Assembly: GCF_029952955.1 (NCBI RefSeq)
Contig: NZ_JASATX010000001.1
Location: forward strand, 1-64,000
Direction of reading: 5' to 3'
DNA from: Ruicaihuangia caeni
GTDB taxonomy: Bacteria; Actinomycetota; Actinomycetes; Actinomycetales; Microbacteriaceae
DNA: 64,000 nt
The notes beneath the pieces were generated by a model, which was not told where the DNA came from, ran no database searches, and was given only the letters and a program-made list of their open reading frames with translations. The position numbers were made by a program, and so were the translations under genes. Below are positions 8,789 to 20,793 of this stretch, one piece after another (positions within the stretch are counted from its first letter, which is position 1; each line of letters begins with the position of its first letter).

Positions 8789-9429
8789 TGCCTCTCGTGC
8801 TCGTCGCCCTGATGGTCGTGCTGTACTCGGCAGGGATCTACCTCATGCTCGAGAGAAGCATGACGCGGGTGCTGCTCGGCTTCCTCCTCGCTGGCAACGC
8901 GACCAACCTGCTCATCTTCCTCATGTCAGACGGGTTCGGCGCTGCGCCCCTGCTCGGCGACGATGGCAGTGCTCCCGCTGTGATGAGCGACCCGTTGCCG
9001 CAGGCGTTCATCCTCACGGCGATCGTCATCACGTTCGGCGTGAGCGCATTCCTCATGGCGCTCATCTATCGCTCATGGCGGCTCGGCAAGGTCGACATCG
9101 TGCAGGACGACCTCGACGACATCGAGATCGCGAAGCAGAGCAGCGCGATCGCTGAGACGAGCATCGAAGAGGTCGACACGAGCGACACCGAGTTCGCCGA
9201 CGATGTGCAAGCGCGGGCACTGCAGGAGGAATTGGGTGCGGTGCACCGCTCGCTCGATGCCGATGCGGCTGCCATGACCGACGAGATCCACGGGTCGGAT
9301 GCTGCGTACCCGGGCTCTCCGAGCGACGCGACCTCCGTCGAGGCAGCCGCCGACGGTGCGACGGCCGATCACGACGGCCACCGTGACGAAGACCCGCGTG
9401 ACGACAGCACCGAGGGGGACGCACGATGA
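8785..9429 (+). CDS. mrpC: Na+/H+ antiporter subunit C with long acidic tail
   Basis: The first ~105 residues are the MrpC/NuoK-like three-helix domain (MLERSMTRVLLGFLLAGNATNLL near 22-44; QAFILTAIVITFG near 75-88). MrpC is usually 110-125 residues; here a ~100-residue, Asp/Glu/Ala/Ser-rich, non-membrane tail follows, rich in DDLDDIE- and EEVDTSDTE-like segments, ending just before mrpD. ATG at 8785 overlaps the mrpA stop; a second ATG follows directly at 8788. The acidic tail is probably cytoplasmic; its role is unknown. Confidence 0.92.
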   Translation: MMPLVLVALMVVLYSAGIYLMLERSMTRVLLGFLLAGNATNLLIFLMSDGFGAAPLLGDDGSAPAVMSDPLPQAFILTAIVITFGVSAFLMALIYRSWRLGKVDIVQDDLDDIEIAKQSSAIAETSIEEVDTSDTEFADDVQARALQEELGAVHRSLDADAAAMTDEIHGSDAAYPGSPSDATSVEAAADGATADHDGHRDEDPRDDSTEGDAR

Positions 9430-11030
9430 ACGCCCTGGTGCCCCTCGTCGTATTGGTGCCGCTGCTCAGCGCGGCCGGCGCATTGGTATTCGGCCGCCGT
9501 CCACGGCTGCAGCAGCTCATCACGGTCGGTGCCCTCGGCGCTGTGCTCGTTCTGAGCGCAGTCATGCTCGGCATCGTCGACAACGATGGACCGCTCGCCA
9601 TGTCGGTGGGCGGCTGGACCGCCCCGTTCGGCATCGCGCTTGTCGTCGACCGGCTCTCGGCGTTGCTCCTCATGGTGTCGGCGATCGTGCTGCTGGGGGT
9701 GCTCCTCTTCTCGGTCGGCCAGGGTCTTGCCGACGGTGATGAGGAGACGCCGGTCTCCATCTACTACCCGACCTATCTCGTGCTCTCGGCCGGCGTCTTC
9801 AACGCCTTCATCGCCGGCGACCTCTTCAACCTGTACGTGGGATTCGAGATCCTGCTCGTCGCCAGTTACGTGCTCATCACGCTGGGGGGCACCGAGCAGC
9901 GCATCCGCGCCGGCATCACGTACATCGTCGTGAGCCTGCTGTCGTCGCTGCTCTTCCTCGCATCGATCGCCATGATCTACGGTGCCACCGGCACAGTGAA
10001 CCTGGCGCAGATCTCCCTGCGGATGCAGGAGGTGCCCGAAGACCTCCGAATCGTGCTGCACGTGATGCTGCTCGTCGCCTTCGGCATCAAAGCGGCCGTG
10101 TTCCCGCTCGCGTTCTGGCTGCCCGACTCGTATCCGACGGCTCCCGCACCGGTCACCGCTGTCTTCGCGGGCCTGCTGACCAAGGTCGGCGTCTACGCCA
10201 TCATCCGCACGGAGACACTGCTCTTCCCACTGCCGGAGCTCAATACGGCCTTGATGGTCGTCGCCCTGTTCACGCTGGTGGTCGGGATACTCGGAGCTGT
10301 CGCGCAGGTCGACATCAAGCGCATGCTCTCATTCACGCTCATCAGCCACATCGGCTACATGGTGCTCGGCGTCGCCCTCGGCACGGCCGCGGGCATGAGC
10401 GCAGCGATCTTCTACATCGTCCACCACATCGTCGTGCAGACGACCCTCTTCCTCTCCGCAGGGCTGATCGAGCGCCACGGTGGAAGCACGTCGATCAATC
10501 GTCTCGGCGGGTTGCTGAAGTCGGCGCCGGTGATCGCGGTGCTGTTCTTCGTCCCGATGCTGAACCTCGGCGGCATCCCGCCCTTCTCAGGCTTCATCGG
10601 CAAACTGGCGCTCTTCGACGCGAGCGCCCGCGAAGGCAGCGCGCTGGCGTATGTGTTCATGGGGGTCGGAGCAGCCGTATCGCTGCTGACGCTCTATGCG
10701 CTCGCGCGAGTTTGGAACCTCGCCTTCTGGCGCCGCAGCGAGGAAGTCGAGGACTACGACTCGACGATCACCGCTCTGCTCCGCTCGGCGCCGGAGATGG
10801 GCTCGCCGCGCGAGCAGCGACGCATTCCGCGCCTCATGACGGTGGCTACCACCTCCATGGTCGCGGTGAGCGTGGCGCTGACCGTGCTCGCTGGACCGCT
10901 CTACGCGTTCGCGGATCGCGCCGGGCAGAACATCACGGGCCCCGGCACCTATATCGACTCCGTGCTCGGACCCGGCACGAGCGCCGAAGCCGACGCATCG
11001 GTCGACAGTGTGAACGGGAGTGCCCCATGA
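9426..11030 (+). CDS. mrpD: Na+/H+ antiporter subunit D
   Basis: A 534-residue homologue of the complex I antiporter-like subunits. Typical features are the helix containing FNLYVGFEILLVASYVL (about 135-155), FPLAFWLPDSYPTAPAPVTAVFAG (about 225-250) with the conserved Lys region nearby, and a His-rich helix SHIGYMVLG / YIVHHIVVQTTLF (about 305-345). Together with MrpA it provides the proton and cation paths in the membrane. Starts with ATG overlapping the mrpC stop by 4 bases. Confidence 0.95.
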   Translation: MNALVPLVVLVPLLSAAGALVFGRRPRLQQLITVGALGAVLVLSAVMLGIVDNDGPLAMSVGGWTAPFGIALVVDRLSALLLMVSAIVLLGVLLFSVGQGLADGDEETPVSIYYPTYLVLSAGVFNAFIAGDLFNLYVGFEILLVASYVLITLGGTEQRIRAGITYIVVSLLSSLLFLASIAMIYGATGTVNLAQISLRMQEVPEDLRIVLHVMLLVAFGIKAAVFPLAFWLPDSYPTAPAPVTAVFAGLLTKVGVYAIIRTETLLFPLPELNTALMVVALFTLVVGILGAVAQVDIKRMLSFTLISHIGYMVLGVALGTAAGMSAAIFYIVHHIVVQTTLFLSAGLIERHGGSTSINRLGGLLKSAPVIAVLFFVPMLNLGGIPPFSGFIGKLALFDASAREGSALAYVFMGVGAAVSLLTLYALARVWNLAFWRRSEEVEDYDSTITALLRSAPEMGSPREQRRIPRLMTVATTSMVAVSVALTVLAGPLYAFADRAGQNITGPGTYIDSVLGPGTSAEADASVDSVNGSAP

Positions 11031-11575
11031 GTCCCGCCGAGCACGGGTTCATCAGGCGGCTCCGGTTGCGGCAGTTGCCGGTCATGATCGGCCTGGTCGT
11101 CTTCTGGCTGATGCTCTGGGGCGACGTCACGGCACTGAACGTCGTGGTCGGCGTGGTGCTCGCGATCATCGTGACGCGCGTCTTCTACCTGCCGCCCGTT
11201 GATATTTCGGGTCGCGTCAACCCGTGGTGGCTGCTGCGCTACCTGGGGTACTTCCTGCGCGAGCTCGTCATCGCGTCGTTCCAGGTGGCATTCCTCGCGT
11301 TGGATCCACGCGGGGTGCCGCACTCTTCGTTCGTGCGGGTGAAGCTCCGCACGAAGTCCGACTTCATCCTGACCATGGTCGGCATGACCATCTCGCTCAT
11401 CCCCGGCTCGCTCGTCGCGGAGGTCGATCGATATCAGTCGACCCTCTACCTGCATGTGCTGAACACGCGCACGCTCAAGGATGTCGAGGCGATGCGACGC
11501 GAAGTCCGCTGGATCGAGGAACTGCTGATCCGGGCGGTGGGCGATCGCAACGATCTGAGGAGGCTGGGCGCATGA
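11027..11575 (+). CDS. mrpE: Na+/H+ antiporter subunit E
   Basis: A 182-residue MnhE-family subunit: N-terminal helices (GLVVFWLMLWGDVTALNVVVG, about 22-43), then the family core SFVRVKLRTKSDFILTMVGMTISLIPGSL (about 105-133), a soluble C-terminal part and a closing basic segment. MrpE is needed for full antiport activity. It starts at an ATG that overlaps the mrpD stop (ATGA) and is followed by mrpF with the same overlap. Confidence 0.93.
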   Translation: MSPAEHGFIRRLRLRQLPVMIGLVVFWLMLWGDVTALNVVVGVVLAIIVTRVFYLPPVDISGRVNPWWLLRYLGYFLRELVIASFQVAFLALDPRGVPHSSFVRVKLRTKSDFILTMVGMTISLIPGSLVAEVDRYQSTLYLHVLNTRTLKDVEAMRREVRWIEELLIRAVGDRNDLRRLGA

Positions 11576-11964
11576 GCGCGGCATCCCTGCTGTTCTGGTT
11601 CAGCGGCACCATGCTGCTGCTCGCCTCGCTCTTCGCGCTCTACCGCATCGTTCGCGGACCGTCGATCCTCGACCGCATGATCGCCTCCGACATGCTGCTC
11701 ACGACGCTGGTCATCGTCGTCGGCGTCGAGATGGTCTACAACGATCACCTCGACACCGTGCCCCTCATGATCGTGCTCGCCTCGACGGCGATCTTCGCGT
11801 CGATCTCGGTGGCCAGGTACGTCTCGAAGCAGGACCGACCGAAAGATGAGAGCGGCAGACGAAGGCCGCTGGGACGCGGGCCCACGGCCGACCACCCGGC
11901 ATCCGGGCCCGAAGCGCCCGAGCAGGCGGGGAACCCCGCGCCCGAGAAGGGAGGTCCACTGTGA
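11572..11964 (+). CDS. mrpF: Na+/H+ antiporter subunit F
   Basis: MrpF/PhaF-type subunit with three predicted helices in residues 5-85; the segment RIVRGPSILDRMIASDML (about 24-41) is the family signature. At 130 residues it is longer than the usual ~90 because of a hydrophilic, Pro/Gly-rich tail after residue 85. Overlaps both neighbours by 4 bases, showing strict translational coupling inside the mrp operon. Confidence 0.92.
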   Translation: MSAASLLFWFSGTMLLLASLFALYRIVRGPSILDRMIASDMLLTTLVIVVGVEMVYNDHLDTVPLMIVLASTAIFASISVARYVSKQDRPKDESGRRRPLGRGPTADHPASGPEAPEQAGNPAPEKGGPL

Positions 11965-12341
11965 ACCTCGACGCGATCCTCGATGGTGCCGCACTGATCT
12001 GCCTAGCGCTCGGCGCGTTCCTCTCCATGGCCGCGGGAGTCGGCTTGCTGCGCTTCCCTGACGCGCTGAGCCGCATGCACGCAGCGACCAAGCCGCAGAT
12101 CATGGGCCTGTTCTTCGTGTTGGCGGCGATCGCGCTCGACCAGCGCTCGTGGGTCACGGTCCTCATCCTCATACCGGTGGTCGTGCTGCAGACGCTCACT
12201 GCGCCGATCTCGGCGCACATGATCGGTCGAGCCGCATACCGCACGCATAACTTCAGCGACGAGCACACCCTGGTCGACGAGCTCGGGCCGGCAGTCGACA
12301 AGGCCACGCGCGAGCAGCGGCGGCGCGGGCCGGAGCGCTGA
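11961..12341 (+). CDS. mrpG: Na+/H+ antiporter subunit G
   Basis: A 126-residue MnhG-family subunit with three predicted helices and the conserved GVGLLRFPDALSRMHAATKP segment (about 27-46). GTG start overlapping the mrpF stop. Last gene of the mrp operon; a GGATGCC hairpin follows at 12415. The C-terminus is short, polar and basic. Confidence 0.92.
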   Translation: MNLDAILDGAALICLALGAFLSMAAGVGLLRFPDALSRMHAATKPQIMGLFFVLAAIALDQRSWVTVLILIPVVVLQTLTAPISAHMIGRAAYRTHNFSDEHTLVDELGPAVDKATREQRRRGPER

Positions 12342-12414
12342 GCCGCATTCGGCCGCAGGGGCTTCGGGTGGGGCGGCGGCAACTCCCGTCCCCGCTGCAG
12401 CGCCACCGCGATGA

Positions 12415-12433
12415 CGGATGCCTGCGGCATCCG
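12415..12433 (+). terminator. hairpin after mrpG
   Basis: CGGATGCC and GGCATCCG form a perfect 8-bp stem with a TGC loop, 74 bases after the mrpG stop and before the ilvD promoter. No U-tract follows. The same arms recur in other hairpins of this window. Confidence 0.5.
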
Positions 12434-12461
12434 AGCGGACGAGTGCACATCCCGCGCGCTC

Positions 12462-12467
12462 TAGACT
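12462..12467 (+). promoter_or_regulatory. -10 hexamer of the leaderless ilvD promoter
   Basis: TAGACT ends 7 bases before the ilvD ATG. No Shine-Dalgarno precedes the start, so the ilv transcript probably begins at or near the start codon, leaving no room for a leader-peptide attenuator in front of ilvD. Confidence 0.6.
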
Positions 12468-12474
12468 CGTAGCC

Positions 12475-14169
12475 ATGGCCGAAATCGACATCAAGCCGCG
12501 TTCGCGCGCCGTCACCGACGGTATCGAAGCCACCACCTCGCGAGGTATGCTCCGCGCGGTGGGCATGGGTGACGAGGACTGGGACAAGCCGCAGATCGGC
12601 ATCGCCAGCTCCTGGAACGAGATCACCCCGTGCAACCTCTCGCTCGACCGCCTGGCGCAGGCGTCGAAGGAGGGCGTGCACGCGGGAGGCGGGTACCCGC
12701 TGCAGTTCGGCACGGTGTCGGTCAGTGACGGCATCAGCATGGGCCACGAGGGCATGCACTTCTCGCTGGTGAGTCGCGAGGTCATCGCCGACTCGGTCGA
12801 GACCGTCATGATGGCCGAGCGCCTCGACGGGTCTGTCCTGCTCGCCGGCTGCGACAAGTCGCTCCCCGGCATGCTCATGGCTGCCGCGCGCCTCGATCTC
12901 GCCGCCGTATTCGTCTACGCCGGCTCGATCGCGCCGGGCTGGGTCAAGCTCAGTGACGGAACCGAGAAGGAAGTCACGATCATCGACTCCTTCGAGGGCG
13001 TCGGTGCCTGCAAGGCCGGCACCATGAGCCCCGAGGATCTCAAGCGCATCGAGTGCGCCATCGCCCCGGGCGAAGGCGCGTGCGGTGGCATGTACACCGC
13101 GAACACCATGGCGAGCGTCGCCGAGGCCCTCGGCATGAGCCTTCCGGGCTCGGCCTCGCCGCCCTCGGCCGACCGCCGTCGCGACTACTACGCCCGGCAG
13201 TCGGGCGAGGCGGTCGTGAACCTGCTGCGTCAAGGCATCACCGCCCGCGACATCCTCACCAAGAAGGCGTTCGAGAACGCGATCGCCGTGGCCATGGCGT
13301 TCGGCGGCTCGACGAACGTCATCCTGCACCTGCTCGCGATCGCCAACGAGGCCGAGGTCGAACTCACGCTCGACGACTTCAACCGCATCGGCGACAACGT
13401 GCCGCACATCGGCGACCTCAAGCCGTTCGGCAAGTACGTCATGAACGATGTCGACCGGCACGGTGGTGTTCCGGTCGTCATGAAGGCGCTGCTGGATGCC
13501 GGCCTCATCCACGGCGACGCCCTCACGGTCACCGGCAAGACGGTCGCCGAGAATCTTGCCGAACTCGACCCCGACCCGCTCGACGGCGAAGTGCTGCGCA
13601 CGCTCGACAACCCGATCCACAAGAGCGGCGGCCTCACGGTCCTGCACGGATCGCTGGCGCCCGAGGGCGCCGTCGTGAAGACCGCCGGCTTCGACGCCGC
13701 GGTGTTCGAAGGCCCGGCGCGCGTGTTCGAGCGCGAGCGCGCGGCCATGGACGCCCTCACCGAGGGGAAGATCGGCCACGGCGACGTGGTGATCATCCGC
13801 TACGAGGGCCCGAAGGGCGGCCCCGGAATGCGCGAAATGCTCGCCATCACGGCGGCGATCAAGGGCGCGGGGCTCGGAAAAGATGTACTACTCTTGACTG
13901 ACGGTCGATTCTCCGGCGGCACAACCGGCCTGTGCATCGGCCACATAGCTCCCGAGGCGGTCGACGCTGGACCGATCGCCTTTGTGCGCGATGGTGATCT
14001 GATACGGGTCGATATCGCAGCTCGCTCGATCGACCTACTGGTCGACCCGGCTGAGCTGGAAACCCGCCGTCAAGGCTGGGCTCCCCTTCCCCCGCGCTAC
14101 ACCCGAGGCGTGCTCGCCAAGTACTCGAAGCTCGTGCACTCCGCTGCGAAGGGCGCGATCACCGGGTAG
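12475..14169 (+). CDS. ilvD: dihydroxy-acid dehydratase
   Basis: A 564-residue Fe-S dehydratase of valine, isoleucine, leucine and pantothenate synthesis, converting 2,3-dihydroxy acids to 2-keto acids. Cluster cysteines are visible at ITPCNLS (about 53), GCDKSLPGM (about 125) and [14 protein letters not shown] (about 202); the C-terminal motif [10 protein letters not shown] is near 475. The start is fixed by the TAGACT promoter and the MAEIDIK beginning. It heads the ilvD-B-N-C cluster. Codon use changes abruptly near 13875: the last ~300 bases use GGA, AAA, GTA, CTA, TTG, ACT and ATA, unlike the GC-ending codons before, hinting at recombination. Confidence 0.97.
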   Translation: MAEIDIKPRSRAVTDGIEATTSRGMLRAVGMGDEDWDKPQIGIASSWNEITPCNLSLDRLAQASKEGVHAGGGYPLQFGTVSVSDGISMGHEGMHFSLVSREVIADSVETVMMAERLDGSVLLAGCDKSLPGMLMAAARLDLAAVFVYAGSIAPGWVKLSDGTEKEVTIIDSFEGVGACKAGTMSPEDLKRIECAIAPGEGACGGMYTANTMASVAEALGMSLPGSASPPSADRRRDYYARQSGEAVVNLLRQGITARDILTKKAFENAIAVAMAFGGSTNVILHLLAIANEAEVELTLDDFNRIGDNVPHIGDLKPFGKYVMNDVDRHGGVPVVMKALLDAGLIHGDALTVTGKTVAENLAELDPDPLDGEVLRTLDNPIHKSGGLTVLHGSLAPEGAVVKTAGFDAAVFEGPARVFERERAAMDALTEGKIGHGDVVIIRYEGPKGGPGMREMLAITAAIKGAGLGKDVLLLTDGRFSGGTTGLCIGHIAPEAVDAGPIAFVRDGDLIRVDIAARSIDLLVDPAELETRRQGWAPLPPRYTRGVLAKYSKLVHSAAKGAITG

Positions 14170-14214
14170 GCGGCTGTCACAGACCACTCCCATCGAAAGA
14201 AGAGAACTTCCTCC

Positions 14215-16008
14215 ATGGCTGCAGAACCACGACCCGCGCCAGGGCCGGCGGATGCCGCAGAGCCTGAGATCCTGACCGGCTCCGGCGCGATCCTCAGATC
14301 GCTCGAGAAGCTGGGCATCACTGATGTCTTCGGCCTGCCGGGCGGCGCGATCATGCCGTTCTACGACGAGCTCATGAGCGATAAGGGCATCCGCCACATC
14401 CTCGTGCGCCACGAGCAGGGCGCGGGCCACGCCGCCGAGGGCTACGCCTCGGCCAGCGGCCGACCAGGCGTCGCGATCGCGACGTCCGGTCCCGGCGCCA
14501 CGAACCTGGTCACCGCGATCGCCGACGCGCATATGGACTCGGTGCCCCTGATCGCCATCACCGGACAGGTCTTCTCGACCGTCATGGGAACCGATGCCTT
14601 CCAAGAGGTCGACATCGTCGGCATCACCATGCCGATCACCAAGCACTCCTTCCTCGTGCGCCGGCCCGAAGACATCCCCGCGACGATGGCGGCCGCGTAT
14701 CACATCGCGACCACGGGGCGTCCCGGTCCCGTGCTCGTCGACGTCACGAAGGACGCTCAGCAGAACTCCGCTCCCTTCATCTGGCCGCCAAAGGTCGATC
14801 TGCCTGGATACCGGCCGGTCACGAAGGCCCACGGCAAGCAGATCCATGCCGCGGCACAGTTGCTCGTCGAGTCGAAGAAGCCCGTCTTCTACGTGGGCGG
14901 CGGTGTCGTGCGCTCGCGCGCGTCAGCAGAGCTCAAAGAGCTCGTCGAACTGACTGGCGCTCCCGTGGTGACGACTCTCATGGCACGCGGTGCGTTCCCC
15001 GACTCCCACGACCAGCACCTTGGCATGCCCGGGATGCACGGCGCGGTGACGGCGGTGCTCGGCCTGCAGGAGTCCGACCTGATCATCTCGCTCGGCGCGC
15101 GGTTCGACGACCGAGTCACCGGCAAGGTGAGCGACTTCGCGCCGCACGCCAAGGTAGTGCACGTCGACATCGACCCCGCAGAGATCTCGAAGATCCGCAC
15201 GGCGGACGTGCCCATCGTGGGCGATGCCCGCGAAGTGATCGTCGACCTGATCGACGCGTTCAAGAAGGCCGCCGAGAAGCAGACGCCCGACTACAGCGAC
15301 TGGTGGAGCAGGCTCGAGCTGCTGCGCACCCAGTATCCGCTCGGCTACACCCCGACCGACGACGGGCTCCTGTCGCCGCAGTGGGTGATCGAGCGCATCG
15401 GCGAGCTGACGGGGCCCGAGGGCGTGTACGCGGCCGGTGTCGGTCAGCACCAGATGTGGGCGGCGCAGTTCATCAAGTACGAGCGCCCCAACTCGTGGCT
15501 CAACTCCGGCGGGGCAGGCACCATGGGCTACGCCGTGCCCGCAGCCATGGGCGCCAAGGTCGCACAGCCCGATCGTGTGGTGTGGGCGATCGATGGTGAC
15601 GGATGCTTCCAGATGACCAATCAGGAGCTCGCCACCTGCACGATCAACAACATCCCGATCAAGGTCGCGATCATCAACAACTCGTCGCTCGGCATGGTGC
15701 GGCAGTGGCAGACGCTCTTCTACGACGGCCGCCATTCGTTCACCGACCTGCAGGCCGGCGAGCAGCAGGCGTTCATCCCCGACTTCGTGAAGATGGGTGA
15801 GGCCTACGGCGCGCTCTCCATCCGCGTGACGAAGCCCGAGGAGGTCGACGACGCGATCAAGCTGGCGCTCGAGACCAATGACCGTCCGGTCGTGATCGAC
15901 TTCATCGTGTCGCGCGATGCGATGGTGTGGCCGATGGTGCCCCAGGGCGCGACCAACTCGGCGATCCAGTACGCGCGCAATCACGCGCCGCAGTGGGAGG
16001 AGGAGTAG
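14215..16008 (+). CDS. ilvB: acetolactate synthase, large (catalytic) subunit
   Basis: A 597-residue thiamine diphosphate enzyme that condenses pyruvate with pyruvate or 2-ketobutyrate. The catalytic Glu is in [14 protein letters not shown] (about 64-77), the FAD-binding middle domain spans ~205-380, and the ThDP motif runs from [14 protein letters not shown] (about 461) to [22 protein letters not shown] precedes the ATG. The N-terminal ~20 residues are Pro/Ala-rich. It lies 45 bases after ilvD and 3 bases before ilvN. Confidence 0.97.
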   Translation: MAAEPRPAPGPADAAEPEILTGSGAILRSLEKLGITDVFGLPGGAIMPFYDELMSDKGIRHILVRHEQGAGHAAEGYASASGRPGVAIATSGPGATNLVTAIADAHMDSVPLIAITGQVFSTVMGTDAFQEVDIVGITMPITKHSFLVRRPEDIPATMAAAYHIATTGRPGPVLVDVTKDAQQNSAPFIWPPKVDLPGYRPVTKAHGKQIHAAAQLLVESKKPVFYVGGGVVRSRASAELKELVELTGAPVVTTLMARGAFPDSHDQHLGMPGMHGAVTAVLGLQESDLIISLGARFDDRVTGKVSDFAPHAKVVHVDIDPAEISKIRTADVPIVGDAREVIVDLIDAFKKAAEKQTPDYSDWWSRLELLRTQYPLGYTPTDDGLLSPQWVIERIGELTGPEGVYAAGVGQHQMWAAQFIKYERPNSWLNSGGAGTMGYAVPAAMGAKVAQPDRVVWAIDGDGCFQMTNQELATCTINNIPIKVAIINNSSLGMVRQWQTLFYDGRHSFTDLQAGEQQAFIPDFVKMGEAYGALSIRVTKPEEVDDAIKLALETNDRPVVIDFIVSRDAMVWPMVPQGATNSAIQYARNHAPQWEEE

Positions 16009-16011
16009 GCC

Positions 16012-17638
<1,627 letters not shown>

Positions 17639-17685
17639 GCCTGCGCTGACCTCGCGCTGCGGCGGCGCTGACGCCGCAGACCTCC

Positions 17686-17717
17686 GGATGCCGGGAGCCC
17701 ACGCTCCCGGCATCCGC
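17686..17717 (+). terminator. terminator hairpin after ilvC
   Basis: CGGATGCCGGGAG (17686-17698) pairs perfectly with CTCCCGGCATCCG (17705-17717), and one more C-G pair shortens the loop to CCAC. It lies ~50 bases after ilvC. No strong U-tract, as is common in actinobacteria. It separates ilvC from the convergent pncB. Confidence 0.75.
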
Positions 17718-17808
17718 CGTTAACGAGCGATTCGGTTGAGCAGCCAGAGGCAGACGCCGATCAGCAGCGGTCGGCTGTCAGCGGTCGGCGGTCGGCGGCG
17801 ATCGGAGC

Positions 17809-19095
17809 TCAGCGGTAGACGGTGGGGATGGCCGGGTCGCCCTGGCTCAGGCGAAACGCGTCGCGGGGGAGTTCAGCAACCGCCATCGCGCGGTGCTCAC
17901 GGGCCGCTTGCACCCCGGCGGGCCCCCGCCACTGCTCGTCGATCTCGCCGTCGACCACGAGCGGCACCTGCAGCAGCCGACCAACGGATGCCTCGGGATC
18001 CGACTCGACGTGGACGATCTCGGCCCGCGCCCGCCCGCTCGACAGCTCACGCACCGCATCTTTGCGGCCGGCCACGCTCGCCTTACCGGCGGAGCGCTTG
18101 CCCACCGGCACCCAGCCGTCTCCGTCGGTGTGCGCCACGAGCTTGTAGACCATTCCGGCCGCGGGCGAGCCTGAGCCGGTCACGAGCGAGGTGCCGACGC
18201 CGTACGAGTCGACCGGCGCCGCGGCGAGCGTCGAGATCGCGTACTCGTCCAGATCGTTCGTCACCGTGATGTGGGTGCCAGTCGCTCCGAGCGAGTCGAG
18301 CTGGCGACGCACCTCGTGCACGAGCACTGGCAGGTCGCCCGAATCCAGACGCACCGCGCCGAGCTCCGGTCCGGCGAGCTCCACGGCGAGGTCGATGGCG
18401 CGTGCGACATCGAAGGTGTCGACCAGCAGCGTCGTGCCGGCGCCCATGGCGTCGAGCTGCGCTGAGAACGCCTCGCGCTCGCTGTCGTACAGCAGCGTGA
18501 ACGAGTGCGCGGCGGTGCCCATGGTGGGCACGCCCCAGCTCCTCCCCGCCTCGAGGTTGCTGGTGGCGCCGAAGCCGGCGATATATGCCGCGCGCGCGGC
18601 AGCGACGGCGCTGCGCTCGCCCACTCGACGCGACCCCATTTCTGCCAGGGGGCGACCGGCCGCTGCGGACACCATCCGAGCTGCGGCGGTCGCAATCGCC
18701 GTGTCGTAATTGAGCACGCTCAGAATCAGCGTCTCGAGCAGCACGCCCTCGGCGAAACTCGCCTCGACCTCGAGCACCGGCGATCCGGGGAAGTACACCT
18801 CGCCCTCGCGGTACGCGCGGATGCTGCCGGAGAAGCGGTAGTTCGCGAGCCACTCGAGCGTGTCGTCGTGCACCACCCGCTCCTGGCGAAGCCACTCGAG
18901 TTCCTCGTCGCCGAAGCGGAACTGCTCGATCGCGTCGAGAAGCCGCCCACCGCCTGCGAAGACGCCGTAGCGCCTGCCCTGGGGGAGCCGCCGCGCGAAC
19001 GTCTCGAACATGCACCGCCGTTCGGCGTGGCCGCTGCGAAGCGCCGCATCGAGCATGGTGAGTTCGTACCGGTCGGTCAGCAGGGCCGTGCTCAT
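17809..19095 (-). CDS. pncB: nicotinate phosphoribosyltransferase
   Basis: A 428-residue enzyme of NAD salvage that joins nicotinate and PRPP with ATP hydrolysis. It starts [18 protein letters not shown], the family N-terminus, and contains the TMGTAAHSF segment with the His expected to be phosphorylated, and [16 protein letters not shown] (about 249-264) and [14 protein letters not shown]-type phosphate-binding loops. The leaderless promoter TAGGCT lies 7 bases before the ATG. It is divergent from murI, with the two promoters only ~33 bases apart. Confidence 0.94.
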   Translation of the reverse strand: MSTALLTDRYELTMLDAALRSGHAERRCMFETFARRLPQGRRYGVFAGGGRLLDAIEQFRFGDEELEWLRQERVVHDDTLEWLANYRFSGSIRAYREGEVYFPGSPVLEVEASFAEGVLLETLILSVLNYDTAIATAAARMVSAAAGRPLAEMGSRRVGERSAVAAARAAYIAGFGATSNLEAGRSWGVPTMGTAAHSFTLLYDSEREAFSAQLDAMGAGTTLLVDTFDVARAIDLAVELAGPELGAVRLDSGDLPVLVHEVRRQLDSLGATGTHITVTNDLDEYAISTLAAAPVDSYGVGTSLVTGSGSPAAGMVYKLVAHTDGDGWVPVGKRSAGKASVAGRKDAVRELSSGRARAEIVHVESDPEASVGRLLQVPLVVDGEIDEQWRGPAGVQAAREHRAMAVAELPRDAFRLSQGDPAIPTVYR

Positions 19096-19102
19096 GGGGG
19101 TC

Positions 19103-19108
19103 AGCCTA
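19103..19108 (-). promoter_or_regulatory. -10 hexamer of the leaderless pncB promoter
   Basis: TAGGCT on the minus strand ends 7 bases before the pncB ATG. It faces the murI promoter across 33 bases, so the -35 zones of the two genes overlap. Confidence 0.6.
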
Positions 19109-19141
19109 CCGACCGCAGCACTGCCGCCTTGGAGCGGCGAC

Positions 19142-19147
19142 TAGGCT
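19142..19147 (+). promoter_or_regulatory. -10 hexamer of the leaderless murI promoter
   Basis: TAGGCT ends 8 bases before the murI GTG, with no ribosome binding site between them. Confidence 0.6.
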
Positions 19148-19155
19148 TGACCCCT

Positions 19156-20064
19156 GTGAGCGACGCGCCGATCGGAGTCTTCGACAGCGGTGTCGGCGGA
19201 CTCACCGTGGCCCGGGCGATCCTCGACCAGCTGCCCAACGAGCGCATCCTCTACGTCGGCGACACCGCGCATTCGCCCTACGGCCCCAAGCCCATTGCAG
19301 ATGTTCGACGCTATGCGCTCGAGGTGCTCGACGACATGGTCGACGCGGGCGTGAAGCTGCTCGTGATCGCGTGCAATACGGCATCCGCTGCGATGTTCCG
19401 CGATGCCCGCGAACGGTTCACGCAGGGGCACGGCATTCCCGTCGTCGAGGTCATCCAGCCGGCGGTGCGCGCTGCGGTGCGAAAGACCCGCAACAAGCGC
19501 ATCGGGGTCATCGGCACCGAGGGCACCATCCGCTCGGGCGCCTACGAAGACGCCTTCATCGCCGACCCCGATCTGCAGGTGCTGACGCAGGCATGCCCCC
19601 GCTTCGTCGAGTTCGTCGAGAGCGGCATCACGAGCGGCGAAGAGCTCTTCCAAGTGGCCGAGGAGTATCTGGCGCCGCTGAAGTCGTCGGATATCGACAC
19701 GCTCGTGCTCGGGTGCACGCACTACCCGCTCATGGCCGCCGCGCTGCAGTACGTGATGGGGCGCGGAGTCGCGCTGGTGTCGAGCGCTGAAGAGACGGCG
19801 TTCGACGTCTACCGCGTGCTCGTCAGGCACGGGATGCTGCGCCGCGACCAGACACCGCCTCGCCACTTGTTCGAGGCGACCGGTGCTGACAAAGAGCACT
19901 TCCTCCGTCTTGCGCACCGCTTCCTCGGACCGGAGGTCAACCGGGTCGAGACCTTCGAGACGGGCGCGGTGCCGATCGCGGAGCGCGCGTCGGCCTCGGG
20001 CAGCGCGCCAGCCGCAACCTCACGAACCGACTCGGCATCCCCTGAAGAGAGAGCGAGCACATGA
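19156..20064 (+). CDS. murI: glutamate racemase
   Basis: A 302-residue racemase supplying D-glutamate for peptidoglycan. [16 protein letters not shown] (6-21) is the N-terminal signature. The two catalytic cysteines are in VIACNTASA (Cys ~73) and VLGCTHYPL (Cys ~186). The C-terminal ~30 residues are Ser/Ala-rich and extend past the normal fold. The GTG start follows a TAGGCT promoter without a Shine-Dalgarno. The stop overlaps the rph ATG by 4 bases, a murI-rph-rdgB arrangement common in actinobacteria. Confidence 0.95.
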   Translation: MSDAPIGVFDSGVGGLTVARAILDQLPNERILYVGDTAHSPYGPKPIADVRRYALEVLDDMVDAGVKLLVIACNTASAAMFRDARERFTQGHGIPVVEVIQPAVRAAVRKTRNKRIGVIGTEGTIRSGAYEDAFIADPDLQVLTQACPRFVEFVESGITSGEELFQVAEEYLAPLKSSDIDTLVLGCTHYPLMAAALQYVMGRGVALVSSAEETAFDVYRVLVRHGMLRRDQTPPRHLFEATGADKEHFLRLAHRFLGPEVNRVETFETGAVPIAERASASGSAPAATSRTDSASPEERAST

Positions 20065-20786
20065 TCCGTACCGATGGCCGCACCGCCGACCAACTGCGCC
20101 CGGTTGCATTCGACCGCGGCTGGAGCAAGCAGGCCGAAGGCAGTTGCCTCGTGTCGTTCGGCGACACGAAGGTGTTGTGCACCGCGTCGTTCACCCCGGG
20201 GGTACCCCGCTGGCTCACCGGCCAGGGCAAGGGCTGGGTCACCGCCGAGTACTCGATGCTGCCCCGTGCGACGAACTCGCGCTCCGACCGCGAGTCGATC
20301 AAGGGCCGCGTCGGTGGTCGCACCCACGAGATCTCGAGGCTCATCGGCCGTTCACTGCGAGGCGTGATCGATACGAAGGCGCTCGGTGAGAACACCATCG
20401 TCATCGACTGCGACGTGTTGCAGGCCGACGGGGGCACTCGTACCGCCGCGGTCACGGGTGCGTACATCGCGCTCGCGGATGCTGTCGAGTGGGCCCGCGG
20501 CAAGAAGCACATCCCCGCGAAGGCCACACCGTTGACCGACAGCGTCGCCGCTGTCAGCGTCGGCATCATCGGCGGGGTGCCGATGCTCGACCTCGCGTAT
20601 GTGGAGGATGTCGGCGCGGGCACCGATATGAACGTCGTCGCCACCGGGAGCGGCAAGTTCATCGAGGTGCAGGGCACCGCCGAGGGTGTGCCGTTCGATC
20701 GGACCGAGCTCGATTCGCTGCTCGACCTCGCGCTCGCCGGCACCACCGAGCTCACGCGTCTGCAGCGCGAAGCGCTCGAGAGCTAG
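20061..20786 (+). CDS. rph: ribonuclease PH
   Basis: A 241-residue phosphorolytic 3'-5' exoribonuclease that trims tRNA 3' ends. Motifs include [16 protein letters not shown] (about 30-45), the [26 protein letters not shown] region (about 98-123) with the phosphate-binding Arg and catalytic Asp residues, and [18 protein letters not shown]. Length is normal. Translationally coupled to murI and 7 bases upstream of rdgB. Confidence 0.96.
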   Translation: MIRTDGRTADQLRPVAFDRGWSKQAEGSCLVSFGDTKVLCTASFTPGVPRWLTGQGKGWVTAEYSMLPRATNSRSDRESIKGRVGGRTHEISRLIGRSLRGVIDTKALGENTIVIDCDVLQADGGTRTAAVTGAYIALADAVEWARGKKHIPAKATPLTDSVAAVSVGIIGGVPMLDLAYVEDVGAGTDMNVVATGSGKFIEVQGTAEGVPFDRTELDSLLDLALAGTTELTRLQREALES

Positions 20787-20793
20787 AGGCGCG

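Noticed and set aside
12342-12474. Leader-peptide attenuator before the ilv operon
   Set aside because: The hairpin at 12415 lies upstream of the promoter hexamer, and no Ile/Val/Leu-rich leader peptide is present between promoter and ilvD.
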